Assembly (NCBI GenBank): GCA_964476045.1
Contig: CAYYYJ010000006.1
Coordinates: 1 to 42,199, forward strand
From: CAYYYJ01 sp964476045
Lineage (GTDB): Archaea; Aenigmatarchaeota; Aenigmatarchaeia; QMZP01; JACQNV01
Reading direction: 5' to 3'
Length of the DNA: 42,199 nt
In this document: positions 30,535-38,200 of the stretch, piece after piece
How positions within the stretch are numbered: the stretch's first letter is position 1
Layout: each line of letters begins with the position of its first letter
Notes under the pieces: generated by a model
What the model was told of the DNA's origin: nothing
Databases searched by the model: none
The model's input: only the letters and a program-made list of their open reading frames with translations
Program-made: the position numbers and the translations under genes

Positions 30535-31241
30535 ATAGTTGCAAATGGCTCTAAAAACGACCCTCTCTTTTTGTCTCGATTGGGGTGTCTTCCAATAGAA
30601 TCTACGTATTCCCTTTTCTCCCTTTGATAAATGTTGGTTGGTTCTCCCAATGCCTCTTCAGCTATTGTTGCAGCAGTCCCTTCAATCCGATCTCTGCCGC
30701 CTCTTTTACCAAGCCTTCTGTAAGACAAATCGAGAGTACCGTATTTTCGCTGAAGCCTGTGCACAAGCTCTTCTGCTAAAACCCTCTCAAGCGATGGCAC
30801 TCCAATCGAACCGCCTTCTCCGAATCCTTTACTTCTACTGATTTCTAAATCTCTCTTGTAGATATCATTAATAACAATTTGGTTTGTTTCAGGGTCATAC
30901 AATCCAAGAATAACTCCTTCTTCCGCAGCCTGCCTTTTTTCTTTTTCGTATTCAAGCGGATTTCCAAAAGCAATTCTAACTCCTGTGAAATCAGATTCAT
31001 CAACTTCCAATCCAAGTTCTTTTTTAAAATAGTTTCGAAGGCTATCAATCACGTAACCAAAAGCTTTTTTTAATTTCCCTGAATTGTCATTTGTATAAGT
31101 GGGTCCAGCGAAAGTTTGCCCTTCCCTGTAGCTTCCACCAAATCTGTCTTTAGAACTTTGATCAGCAGTGTTTGGTCCAGCCGAAAAATCAGTTTCTAAC
31201 CCTTCGTCATACAGTCCGTCAAACTTATAATTAGCTCTCAT
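30531..31241 (-). CDS. Degenerate gluzincin-like protein (EExxH)
   Basis: ATG 31241 is chosen because CTTTAAATA (about 31262-31270) lies some 25 nt upstream; a TTG 18 nt earlier is in frame. The 236-residue protein has a helix LAEELVHRLQRKYG where a zinc peptidase would have HExxH. The second His is present but the first is Glu. It is followed 20-25 residues later by RIEGTAATIAEEAL, which matches the 'EGxA' third-ligand helix of gluzincins. An upstream beta strand (EGVILGLYDPETNQIVIN) fits the fold. It is either an inactive relative or one with changed metal binding. No signal peptide is seen. Confidence 0.62.
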   Translation of the reverse strand: MRANYKFDGLYDEGLETDFSAGPNTADQSSKDRFGGSYREGQTFAGPTYTNDNSGKLKKAFGYVIDSLRNYFKKELGLEVDESDFTGVRIAFGNPLEYEKEKRQAAEEGVILGLYDPETNQIVINDIYKRDLEISRSKGFGEGGSIGVPSLERVLAEELVHRLQRKYGTLDLSYRRLGKRGGRDRIEGTAATIAEEALGEPTNIYQREKREYVDSIGRHPNRDKKRGSFLEPFATI

Positions 31242-31299
31242 ATTAATATTTCCAGGCAATCTATTTAAAGATTTATAGCACAGAGAAGATATTTTGTAT

Positions 31300-31893
31300 A
31301 TGCATAAAGAAACCCCTAGACAGCTTATACATCTCTCAGGTCTCCTGTTCGTTCTAATTGCTCAATATTTAAGCAGAACAGCATCAATGGCGATGTTCTT
31401 CGGAATAGCGATAATTTTCTTTCTATACGCTGAGCACGTCACCAGGTCGAAAAAACCTATCTTTGGCATAAGAAAAATTGTATATATCTTTGAGAAAAGG
31501 GATTCAGGAAGGCCTTTTGCAGGAGTTTTCTGGTTTTATACAGGATCGGGCATTGTTTTTTCTTTGTTGCCATTGAACATAGCTTCAGCAGCCTCTGCAA
31601 TATTGGCTGTCGGTGACAGTTTCTCAACTATGTTTGGCTTGAACTTCGGGAAGCACAGGCTCGTCGGAAAAAAATCCCTTGAAGGCAGCTCAGCTTTTTT
31701 TGTCGGCGCCTTTTTTATTTCCTTGATTTTTGTAACTCCTGTTGTAGCTGCTGTCGGGGCTTTTGTAGGGATGTTAGTAGAATTGTTTATTCCCCCAAAA
31801 CTAGGCGGGAAAAAATCCCATTGGTTTTTGGACGACAATCTCCTGATTCCTATAATTGGCGGGGCTGCGATGTTCGTGTTTTTACTCCTATAA
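31300..31893 (+). CDS. Dolichol-kinase/CTP transferase-like membrane protein
   Basis: A 197-residue polytopic protein; ATG 31300 is chosen over an upstream TTG. The family motif region is clear: HKETPRQLIHLSGLLF at the N-terminus, then SAASAILAVGDSFSTMFGLNFGKH and GKKSLEGSSAFFVGAFFISL, with an end region of LDDNLLIPIIGG. These are the conserved segments of the SEC59/dolichol kinase and related CTP-dependent lipid kinase family. It likely phosphorylates a polyprenol or similar lipid, or activates phosphatidate, for archaeal lipid or glycosylation pathways. Five to six transmembrane helices are likely. Confidence 0.85.
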   Translation: MHKETPRQLIHLSGLLFVLIAQYLSRTASMAMFFGIAIIFFLYAEHVTRSKKPIFGIRKIVYIFEKRDSGRPFAGVFWFYTGSGIVFSLLPLNIASAASAILAVGDSFSTMFGLNFGKHRLVGKKSLEGSSAFFVGAFFISLIFVTPVVAAVGAFVGMLVELFIPPKLGGKKSHWFLDDNLLIPIIGGAAMFVFLLL

Positions 31894-31897
31894 GAAA

Positions 31898-32338
31898 TCA
31901 GCCTGCGATTGCTTTTTGCCTCTGGCTGTGTAAAAGAAGTTCCCCTAGCTGTTCTAGATGCTTTGGCTCTGCAGCTGCTATATCTGTTGCTGTTATTATT
32001 CCAAGAAGCTGCCCATTTTTTATTACAGGCAGTTTCTTTATCTTGTTTTCTGACATCAGCTCAACAGCTTCATGGATGTCGTCCTCAGGTTTCACAAAAT
32101 AAATTTTTTTTGTCATGCAATCTTCAACTTTTGTTGCAAGCGGTTTTTCAGAAACCAAATTTTTTATGATATCACTTTCTGTTAATATGCCCAATACCCT
32201 CTGTTTAGAATCAGTTACTATAAGAGAACCAATATGCAATTCAGTAAGCCTTTTCCCAGCTTCCTGTAAAGTAGAGCCTTTCTCGATTGTTTTCACATCT
32301 TTAACCATGACGTCTTTTACTAGCATATTTTCTAACAC
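31898..32338 (-). CDS. Tandem CBS-domain protein
   Basis: A 146-residue protein made of two CBS repeats: DVMVKDVKTIEKGSTLQEAG with GSLIVTDSKQRVLGILTESD (about 9-70), and DCMTKKIYFVKPEDDIHEAV with LPVIKNGQLLGIITATD (about 73-128). The pair would form a Bateman module binding adenosine nucleotides. It has no attached enzyme or DNA-binding domain, so it probably acts as a sensor on another protein. It lies 23 bp downstream of the DUF655 gene and could belong to that transcript. A second ATG four codons in is an alternative start. Confidence 0.92.
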   Translation of the reverse strand: MLENMLVKDVMVKDVKTIEKGSTLQEAGKRLTELHIGSLIVTDSKQRVLGILTESDIIKNLVSEKPLATKVEDCMTKKIYFVKPEDDIHEAVELMSENKIKKLPVIKNGQLLGIITATDIAAAEPKHLEQLGELLLHSQRQKAIAG

Positions 32339-32361
32339 CTCATTTCCATTGCAGATTCAAA

Positions 32362-32967
32362 TTAAGCCCTCGCAATCAATTCCCTCTCTGGCCTGTGCTG
32401 GTCAAACTCTTTTAATTTGAGGACGAAAACGTTGTACCGGTCTTTTTCTTCCAGTTCTTCGACTATTCTTTTCACTATCATTGTCTTTGGGTCTGGAAGC
32501 AAGGCCACTCTTTTCTTGATGTCATCGAAAGATTCGAAAGGTTTTGTTTTCCTTTCCTCTAATATGGCCCATAAGTGTTTTTTGCCTATCCCTGGCAAAA
32601 GTTCTAGTTGATGCAATCTTGTTGTCAGAGAACCTGCATTGCTGAAAAAGTTTACAAAAAGGCTCTGGTTTTGGTCAAGGATGTTGTTTATCGCTGCCAT
32701 TAGCTCGTCTCTGGCTGCATTAGAAAGGTTCTCAACTTTTACTCTGCCAGAGATGTATTTTACTTTATCCCTTTTCTTATCCCCTATGTAGACCCGTTCG
32801 CCTGTTTTAAGTGTTTCCCCTTCCCTCACTATTACTTCAAGTAAAGAAAAGTATTTGTCCCCAACTACCTGGGCTGCTGGCTGTGACCTTGACATCCCGT
32901 AATGCCCTTGTGGGAGGAAATCCAGCACGACGGCCCATTCATCTTTTTTAATATCTCTGTGCTCCAT
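32362..32967 (-). CDS. DUF655 RNA-associated protein
   Basis: A 201-residue protein of the archaeal DUF655 family. An OB-fold-like N-terminal part (WAVVLDFLPQGHYGMSRSQP, VVGDKYFSLLEVIVREG) is followed by a helix-hairpin-helix region (LELLPGIGKKHLWAILEERK) and a basic end. The family is nearly always found between RNA polymerase subunit F and the rRNA dimethyltransferase KsgA, and is thought to act in translation or rRNA maturation. Here it follows rpoF, but ksgA is not the next gene; a CBS protein is. Confidence 0.92.
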   Translation of the reverse strand: MEHRDIKKDEWAVVLDFLPQGHYGMSRSQPAAQVVGDKYFSLLEVIVREGETLKTGERVYIGDKKRDKVKYISGRVKVENLSNAARDELMAAINNILDQNQSLFVNFFSNAGSLTTRLHQLELLPGIGKKHLWAILEERKTKPFESFDDIKKRVALLPDPKTMIVKRIVEELEEKDRYNVFVLKLKEFDQHRPERELIARA

Positions 32968-33040
32968 AAACTCACTTTGTTCCAGATAATATAAGTACCT
33001 ATTGACTTATTCCCTTTTTTATTATAAAACTAGTTATATA

Positions 33041-33367
33041 TTAAGCCAACTCTTTCACTATATCGAGAATTTTTTTCTTCTCTTCGTCTGAGAGATCAAG
33101 CCTCTCGTTAGAAAAAAGCACACGTAAGTCGTCCAAGTCCTGCGGCAAGAAATTTACTACCGAAGCGGCGTGCCTATCATTTAGTTTGCCCATCTCCTTT
33201 AGCTCTTCCAATGCTTTTGCAACTTTTGTCGGAGCAACTTTATACAGACCTTTCAGATAAGTCAATGTGATCTTCTGCTCGTAGCCAAGCTCGCCTTGCT
33301 CTTCCCTTTTCGACAATATCTGCTTCACTTCAGAAAATGATATTAATTTTTCACTTTTAATTTCCAT
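33041..33367 (-). CDS. rpoF: RNA polymerase subunit Rpo4 (RpoF)
   Basis: A 108-residue protein matching the archaeal Rpb4-like subunit that forms the stalk of RNA polymerase with Rpo7. Family features include the N-terminal ISFSEVKQILSKREEQGEL, the central LTYLKGLYKVAPTKVAKALEELK and the C-terminal NFLPQDLDDLRVLFSNERLD. The length is normal. It is 34 bp downstream of the L21e gene and 73 bp upstream of DUF655, the conserved archaeal order. Confidence 0.95.
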   Translation of the reverse strand: MEIKSEKLISFSEVKQILSKREEQGELGYEQKITLTYLKGLYKVAPTKVAKALEELKEMGKLNDRHAASVVNFLPQDLDDLRVLFSNERLDLSDEEKKKILDIVKELA

Positions 33368-33401
33368 AAAAACCCTTTCTATAATTTGACTTAGATCCTT
33401 A

Positions 33402-33686
33402 TTATTGATATGGCCTTAAATGTTCTGGCCTGGATATGACTGTTTTTGTGGCATTGCCTATTTTAACACTCAATACGAATGAATCCCCTCTTTTTTCCAT
33501 GACCTGGCCGATAAGGCCCTTGAACCTGTGGTGCGGCATCCCTTTCTGTGAATATGGATCTATTTTTATTATAACGCGGTCATTGGTGTTGTAATTTTGC
33601 ATATAAGGGGTCAAAGTAAATTTATCCCCAAATCTCTTGCTTAATTTTCGCCTAGTGCTTGCTCGCGGTCCCCTTGATCCTTTCAT
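33402..33686 (-). CDS. rpl21e: Ribosomal protein L21e (eL21)
   Basis: A 94-residue protein; ATG 33686 is chosen over a GTG three codons earlier because known L21e proteins start with this KGSRGPRASTRRKLSKR-like segment. The SH3-like core YNTNDRVIIKIDPYSQKGMP, HHRFKGLIGQV and GDSFVLSVKIG is intact. It is a large-subunit protein. It is first of the conserved L21e-RpoF-DUF655 gene set. Confidence 0.96.
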   Translation of the reverse strand: MKGSRGPRASTRRKLSKRFGDKFTLTPYMQNYNTNDRVIIKIDPYSQKGMPHHRFKGLIGQVMEKRGDSFVLSVKIGNATKTVISRPEHLRPYQ

Positions 33687-33744
33687 ACCAATCACTTATT
33701 AGCTAAATAGGGGCTTGTCGATTTAAATATGTTAAAAATGGCTG

Positions 33745-34290
33745 CTAGTCCAGATCCAGCCCTCTGGGTTCTGTTTTAGCAACACAAGCTTTTGATATTG
33801 GTCCAGGCGATCGCTGGACTTGTTCTGCGGCAACACTTTGCTTTCTAGCTTCAGCAGCAATAAGCCCGCCATCCCTATACCTGTAAAATTCGACGGCTTC
33901 GACCACGTTGTGGGCTCTTAAAACCATAATACGCCGGCTTTGCTCTGTTCTGTAATCAGACCCGACAACAACCAACCCGGCATCTTGGATTTCCCTCGGT
34001 ATTCTATTTTCGGGGCTGAATCCTTGGTGACCTATAATACCGTACCTGAAATTTTTATATTGCGGATACACTTCTTTTGCCCCATCCCTGATTTCTGTGA
34101 AAGGCTCAGAATCTAGATAGAAAACAAAACCGAGAAGATCATCTGCCTGCCTGAACGCCTTATACCAGCTATGGGCGCCTACTGCATACCTAACAAAAGC
34201 CTCTGCGACTGGAACATGTTCGTGCAGTTTTACATCTTTAATCGACTCCAAATATTCTCTCAAACTTGGGCGTCTCCCGAAATCTGGCAT
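33745..34290 (-). CDS. Hypothetical protein, 181 aa
   Basis: A soluble protein beginning MPDFGRRPSLREYLESIKDV, with a probable alpha/beta fold: a helical stretch HVPVAEAFVRYAVGAH, strands GFVFYLDSEPFTEI and RYGIIGHQGFSP, and DAGLVVVGSDYRTEQSRRIM. The C-terminal 35 residues are polar and likely disordered. No catalytic motif or known family is recognised. It sits 21 bp after the TrmB regulator gene on the same strand, so the regulator may control it. Confidence 0.62.
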   Translation of the reverse strand: MPDFGRRPSLREYLESIKDVKLHEHVPVAEAFVRYAVGAHSWYKAFRQADDLLGFVFYLDSEPFTEIRDGAKEVYPQYKNFRYGIIGHQGFSPENRIPREIQDAGLVVVGSDYRTEQSRRIMVLRAHNVVEAVEFYRYRDGGLIAAEARKQSVAAEQVQRSPGPISKACVAKTEPRGLDLD

Positions 34291-34311
34291 AACAAGTTTT
34301 ATCTATTAGTT

Positions 34312-35067
34312 TTAAATGCTTATTGACTTTCCCCAAAGATAATCGAACTGGTTTGAAAAGGTTCCTACAATCTGCTTTGACTTTATTCTAATCACAACAA
34401 TTTCTGGTTCGTAGACTACAATAAGCAGGTTATCCCCAAAAACAACCCAAACAATCGGCATGTAAATCTCTTTCGGCAGCCACTTGACTTCTATATTGGT
34501 TATTTCTTTCACTTCCTCAGCTCTCCGTATCACAGGATCAGATTTTGTACTGAAAAGTTTGATAGGAATTTTTTTAAACCATCTCTGAAATTCCAAATGG
34601 AAAAGATCGTAAATCTGCAGGTTGCCAAAACCCTTCCAATAAGCTGGATTTTCTTTTACGATTTCTGTGATAAGGGATTTGTAAGCCTGTTTGCCCCTGT
34701 ATATTTCAAACGAGTCTTTCTCTTTAGTGCTATTGTAAGCAGCAAGAAGTTTTGGTAGCGCCTCTTGGAGCGACCTCCTTGTCAGCTCGAACTTCAGAAT
34801 CTCCTGATGTTCCTTCTCGTCAAGTATGCTCTCTATTTTCTGGGGGTTTGTTGCGATGAAAAATCTTTTTTTGTGCTCAATATGCGAAGTTACTAGCCCG
34901 ATGTGTTCTAACCTCGCCAAAGCATCGTAGGCGTTTGCCTTGTACGTGTGGGCCTTTTTCGCTATTGTATCTGCAGTTGATTTTCCAGACTCTACAAGCG
35001 CGAGATACACTTTCGCTGCTGTTGGACTCAGGTTCAGCCTGAGCAGGAGGTCTTCAAAATCGTGCAT
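34312..35067 (-). CDS. TrmB-family transcription regulator
   Basis: A 251-residue protein. Residues 1-75 are the TrmB winged helix-turn-helix (LNLSPTAAKVYLALVESGKS, then DTIAKKAHTYKANAYDALAR and the wing RFFIATNPQKIE). A helical linker (80-110) and a ligand-sensing C-terminal domain follow, with a phospholipase-D-like start (SFEIYRGKQAYKSLITEIVK, YWKGFGNLQIYDLF). TrmB proteins are sugar- or stress-responsive repressors. A 17-bp near-palindrome lies between its TATA box and start, pointing to autoregulation; a perfect copy lies 178 bp away at the end of pus10. Confidence 0.9.
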   Translation of the reverse strand: MHDFEDLLLRLNLSPTAAKVYLALVESGKSTADTIAKKAHTYKANAYDALARLEHIGLVTSHIEHKKRFFIATNPQKIESILDEKEHQEILKFELTRRSLQEALPKLLAAYNSTKEKDSFEIYRGKQAYKSLITEIVKENPAYWKGFGNLQIYDLFHLEFQRWFKKIPIKLFSTKSDPVIRRAEEVKEITNIEVKWLPKEIYMPIVWVVFGDNLLIVVYEPEIVVIRIKSKQIVGTFSNQFDYLWGKSISI

Positions 35068-35084
35068 AGTAGTATATTGCTACT
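35068..35084. promoter_or_regulatory. Palindromic operator-like site 1 at TrmB start
   Basis: AGTAG-TATATTG-CTACT directly before the TrmB start codon, between the ATTTAAAT TATA box (35090-35097) and the ATG at 35067. A leaderless transcript would start inside it. This is a likely autorepression site. Confidence 0.55.
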
Positions 35085-35118
35085 CCTCATATTTAAATGA
35101 CAAATTGATGATTCGGAT

Positions 35119-35238
35119 ATGGGAGAAAAGCAGAAGCACCCTAACTTGAGACTGACGAGGATTTACACAGCATCGTACCTAAAACAGGTTATGGCATTGC
35201 AAGGCTATGATTGCATCTATATGTATCCATTCGATTAA
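35119..35238 (+). CDS. Possible leaderless micro-ORF (39 aa)
   Basis: A 39-codon ORF MGEKQKHPNLRL...YMYPFD, starting 22-29 nt after the symmetric ATTTAAAT element that also serves as TATA box for the divergent TrmB gene. That spacing suits a leaderless plus-strand transcript. Its stop lies 8 bp before the second palindromic site. No homolog is recognised, and it could be chance. The TATA spacing is the main support. Confidence 0.4.
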   Translation: MGEKQKHPNLRLTRIYTASYLKQVMALQGYDCIYMYPFD

Positions 35239-35245
35239 TTATAGT

Positions 35246-35262
35246 AGTAGCATATTGCTACT
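35246..35262. promoter_or_regulatory. Palindromic operator-like site 2 at pus10 end
   Basis: AGTAGCA-TAT-TGCTACT is a perfect 17-bp palindrome with a 3-bp centre that overlaps the pus10 stop codon. It matches site 1 at 35068-35084 in 15 of 17 positions or nearly so, and the flanks ATAGTAG and CTACTxCTxCA are also shared. Confidence 0.55.
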
Positions 35263-36505
35263 TCTTCACCCAAATCTTAATCACGTCAAGTTCTTCGATC
35301 TTCCCAGGATTATCCAGAATTTCAGCAATAGACGGTTTTGTCCTGCCCTGATCTCCGTGCACAAGTTCTTTTGCATACAATCCAGCCTCACCTTTAACCT
35401 CAAACTCAACTTTATTTTTATCTAAAACTTTCCACGTAATCTCTTTCACTTTTCTTGGCCTTGTTTTATCAGCTCGCCTGTGCAAAACCCTTGTTGGCGT
35501 CTGTTGTTTTATTGTTTTTCCTTTAAGCTGCTTTAATTTCTGTAAATCTTTTTCTGTCAGAGGCTTCTCGAAACTCACTAAAAGCCTGTAAGTCTTGTCA
35601 GGTTTGGCTGCCTTGACTTCCCGAACTTCTTCTTTGTTCGAAAATCTAAGATCGCTTACCTCAATTTTACCGGATTTATTAATTTCTTTTTTAATTTTAT
35701 CGAGATCAAGATTCCTCTTCTTCGGCCTCACAACCTCAAAAACAAAAGGCCGCCAGTCAAGGCACCGCGCATCGCGGTCTTCTCGTCCCATCCCATGCAA
35801 AGCGTGCTCAGCGCCTTGCGTATCTCTCATGAAAGGTATTGCTATAAGATCTTCAACAGTCTCCTTATACGTCTCCCATTTTGTTTGTGGCAAACCCCTC
35901 TCAAACTTCTTATAGCCTCCATAGACAAACAAAGGGTTTATAGAAAGCCTTGTATTTTTCTCTTCTGTATCAAGCAATACAACTACATCCGGAAGTTCCT
36001 CATCCACTTCTATCCCTTTTTTTATTGCCTCGAGTTTTTTAGAAATCAGTTTTCCAAGTTCCCTGTTCAGCTCTGATTTTATAGGCTCACAGTTCTCAAT
36101 CGAGATCTCTTCCCATAGCGTCTCTTCCCTTAAAATTATCTCAGTTGAAAGCTTTGTGCCGACAACAAATGTTTTGAACTCTATAACTTTCAGCTTATCT
36201 ATTGTCTTGTTTGCTATCTCATCCAGCTCAGAAAATAAGTTATCGCAAACTTCACAGTATTTTACATCTTTTCTTTTTGTCTTCAGATTCTCCAATATTT
36301 TTTGGGCTCTCTGTTTATTTGTAAATCCATGGCCTAGCGCACCGAACTGCCTTCCCAGGCAATTATCACAGATATCTTTTTTCTCCAGGATTTCTTTAGC
36401 TGTTTCCAAAATCTCTTTGGAACCAAAATCAAAGTCTTTTGATTTTTTTATACTTTTGTTTCCCTTTTCAATGGTTATTTTCTTTTTCAGACTTTTAGTT
36501 TTCAT
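35258..36505 (-). CDS. pus10: tRNA pseudouridine synthase Pus10
   Basis: A 415-residue protein, the usual size for archaeal Pus10, which makes pseudouridine 54 and 55 in the T loop of tRNA. The N-terminal zinc region has C46/C49 (CDNCLGRQF) and C84/C87 (CEVCDNLF). A THUMP-like domain is in the middle. The catalytic segment is GREDRDARCLDWRPFVFEV (from residue 240), with D243/D245 as the candidate nucleophile. The C-terminal half carries the remaining synthase motifs (TPTRVLHRRADKTRPR, GEAGLYAKELVHGDQGRT). The stop overlaps a palindromic site shared with the TrmB promoter. Confidence 0.95.
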   Translation of the reverse strand: MKTKSLKKKITIEKGNKSIKKSKDFDFGSKEILETAKEILEKKDICDNCLGRQFGALGHGFTNKQRAQKILENLKTKRKDVKYCEVCDNLFSELDEIANKTIDKLKVIEFKTFVVGTKLSTEIILREETLWEEISIENCEPIKSELNRELGKLISKKLEAIKKGIEVDEELPDVVVLLDTEEKNTRLSINPLFVYGGYKKFERGLPQTKWETYKETVEDLIAIPFMRDTQGAEHALHGMGREDRDARCLDWRPFVFEVVRPKKRNLDLDKIKKEINKSGKIEVSDLRFSNKEEVREVKAAKPDKTYRLLVSFEKPLTEKDLQKLKQLKGKTIKQQTPTRVLHRRADKTRPRKVKEITWKVLDKNKVEFEVKGEAGLYAKELVHGDQGRTKPSIAEILDNPGKIEELDVIKIWVKK

Positions 36506-36523
36506 AGTAATACAATAAACAAA

Positions 36524-37291
36524 CTAGGATATATTAGCTTTAGGTTTTCCCATCCTCCCGCTTTGCCAGTCCTGTAATATTTTCCGCGCCATTACCTGAG
36601 TGTCTGGTTCCCCGCCTTTTTTTAACCTGTTGTATTTTATCGCAATCTCTGTCAGAGTTTTTTCAGGGTCTTTGCTTTTCTTAACCTCGTAAAAGGCTTC
36701 TACCATTCCTTCAAACTCCCTCATCAGATTCATAACAGTTAGATCAGGGTCCTTTATCTTAGACTCGTCTTTTGCAGCTATTATGCTGTGTTTTTTCTCG
36801 TCCCTTTCCATGTATGCAAAAACCCCTGGCGTATCCATGAGATACAACTTATCCCTCATTTTCACAAGCTGTGGCCGTTTAGTATAGCCGCTGATTGGAG
36901 ATGTCCTTACGCTATGCCTACCCGCTAGAACATTTATAACAGAGCTTTTTCCTGTATTCGGATAGCCTAAAACACCGACGACGACTCTCCCGTCCTTTTT
37001 CAAAAAATTCGATTGCATTATTATTTCGTGCAAAAGTATTGTTGTGCCTAGTCTCTTAGTCGCAGAAATAAAAACACACGGCCTCATTTTGTTTTTGTAT
37101 CTCTCAACCTCTTCTTTATTGACAAGATCACATTTGTTTATTACGTAGATAATGGGTTTTCCTGAAAATTTTATTTTGTCTTCAATCTCTTCGTTCCTTG
37201 TCTTCTCGACCATCCTCGCATCCAAAACTTCGAGAAGTATGTCTGACCTGTCTATAACCTTGTTCACTATTTTCCAAAATCCCTTTGTCAT
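36524..37291 (-). CDS. Circularly permuted GTPase (YlqF/RbgA-like)
   Basis: A 255-residue GTPase whose motifs occur in the permuted order G4 (NKCDLV, about 52-57), G5 (ISATKRLG), G1 (GYPNTGKSS, about 107-115), G2/T (SGYTKRP) and G3 (DTPGVF). This order defines the YlqF/YawG family of ribosome-assembly GTPases. In archaea such proteins are thought to act in large-subunit maturation. The start WKIVNKVIDRSDILLEVLDAR is typical. Its gene begins 3 nt after the stop of a DUF5615 toxin gene and may be co-transcribed with it by proximity only. Confidence 0.92.
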   Translation of the reverse strand: MTKGFWKIVNKVIDRSDILLEVLDARMVEKTRNEEIEDKIKFSGKPIIYVINKCDLVNKEEVERYKNKMRPCVFISATKRLGTTILLHEIIMQSNFLKKDGRVVVGVLGYPNTGKSSVINVLAGRHSVRTSPISGYTKRPQLVKMRDKLYLMDTPGVFAYMERDEKKHSIIAAKDESKIKDPDLTVMNLMREFEGMVEAFYEVKKSKDPEKTLTEIAIKYNRLKKGGEPDTQVMARKILQDWQSGRMGKPKANIS

Positions 37292-37294
37292 AAT

Positions 37295-37672
37295 TTATTT
37301 GATTTTCCTTATCCTTATTTGGCCTTCTACAACTACAATGAAATTGGATTTCAGTTTGTCCGGAAAGTTTTCAAGAATCATGTTCAAATGATCTTGCCTA
37401 TTTTTGGCTGAGTCAAACTTCAATCTGAGTAGTATTATACCAAAAGACGCTTTATTAAGCCGAAAGACGAGTTCACCAAAATCTTTGTCATTTGTTATAA
37501 GAATCCTATCTTCTTTCTGGGCTAAATCCAAAACAACTTCATCAATTGCTCTGGGCATTATATCTGTAACAAATTTTGTATCGAATCCCTTGTCCAATAG
37601 AAATCTAAATAGTTTTGCACCAGAACTTTCATCAACTAGAAATTTAATTCTGGACAGAATGTCTGTTCCCAT
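37295..37672 (-). CDS. DUF5615 PIN-like toxin
   Basis: A 125-residue protein of the DUF5615 PIN-like family. LVDESSGAKLFRFLLDKGFD carries the first acidic residue, AQKEDRILITNDKDFGEL carries the conserved D-x-x-I-x-T-x-D-K-D-F motif, and the end is beta-rich. Members are predicted RNases paired with DUF433 antitoxins. The start overlaps the DUF433 gene by 29 nt, showing the two are translationally linked; an ATG slightly later is possible. The order antitoxin-then-toxin is the usual one. Confidence 0.88.
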   Translation of the reverse strand: MGTDILSRIKFLVDESSGAKLFRFLLDKGFDTKFVTDIMPRAIDEVVLDLAQKEDRILITNDKDFGELVFRLNKASFGIILLRLKFDSAKNRQDHLNMILENFPDKLKSNFIVVVEGQIRIRKIK

Positions 37673-37922
37673 TTAACCTCTTTTTCAACTTAAGTAGAGG
37701 AAAAACGTCTTCGCCTTTGACTACATCGGCTCCATACTCCAGGGCCGCCCTAATATCTTCTATTTTAAGATTAGGATAGTCTTCTAGTATTTCCTTCTCA
37801 TTTATTCCCTGGCTCATCAGTCTTATAATTAAATCTACAGGTATCCTGGTCCCCTTTATTACTGGCTTGCCAGCCATGACCCCTGAATTAACTTCTACCC
37901 TTTCATTTAATTGGTTTTGCAT
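37644..37922 (-). CDS. DUF433 antitoxin
   Basis: A 92-residue protein of the DUF433 family. The typical opening VNSGVMAGKPVIKGTRIPVD is followed by a helix-turn-helix (LIIRLMSQGINEKEILEDYP and NLKIEDIRAALEYGADVV). It is expected to bind DNA and to neutralise the DUF5615 toxin encoded immediately after it. The tail beyond about residue 78 is basic and overlaps the toxin start. Confidence 0.9.
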   Translation of the reverse strand: MQNQLNERVEVNSGVMAGKPVIKGTRIPVDLIIRLMSQGINEKEILEDYPNLKIEDIRAALEYGADVVKGEDVFPLLKLKKRLNGNRHSVQN

Positions 37923-37944
37923 AAAATCGGTGTTTAATAGTTCT

Positions 37945-38199
37945 CTACAGGGCTTTAAAAAGATTAAAGAGCCCTAACTGTTTGTTCGACTCTAGTTTTG
38001 CTATCAAATCCTGATAATCTTCTCGCGATTTGTAAAAACCAAGCTCCATTACTTCTATCAGATCTCCCAGTTTTTTGAAAAGCCTTTTGTAGTCAGCCTC
38101 CCAAAACTCGGAATACATTTTCCAAGCCGCATCATTATTCTTTTTCCATTTATCAAAATCAACTGATTTTATTTTGTGTCTGTAAAGTTCCACAAACAT
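37945..38199 (-). CDS. Small hypothetical protein, 84 aa
   Basis: A mostly helical, charged, aromatic-rich protein (MFVELYRHKIKSVDFDKWKK, then YSEFWEADYKRLFKKLGDLI). It starts 1 nt after the stop of the 120-residue gene upstream, so the two are translationally coupled. It has no known motif. Its size and tight pairing resemble a toxin-antitoxin pair or a two-component protein complex, but no family evidence supports either. Confidence 0.6.
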   Translation of the reverse strand: MFVELYRHKIKSVDFDKWKKNNDAAWKMYSEFWEADYKRLFKKLGDLIEVMELGFYKSREDYQDLIAKLESNKQLGLFNLFKAL

Positions 38200-38200
38200 A

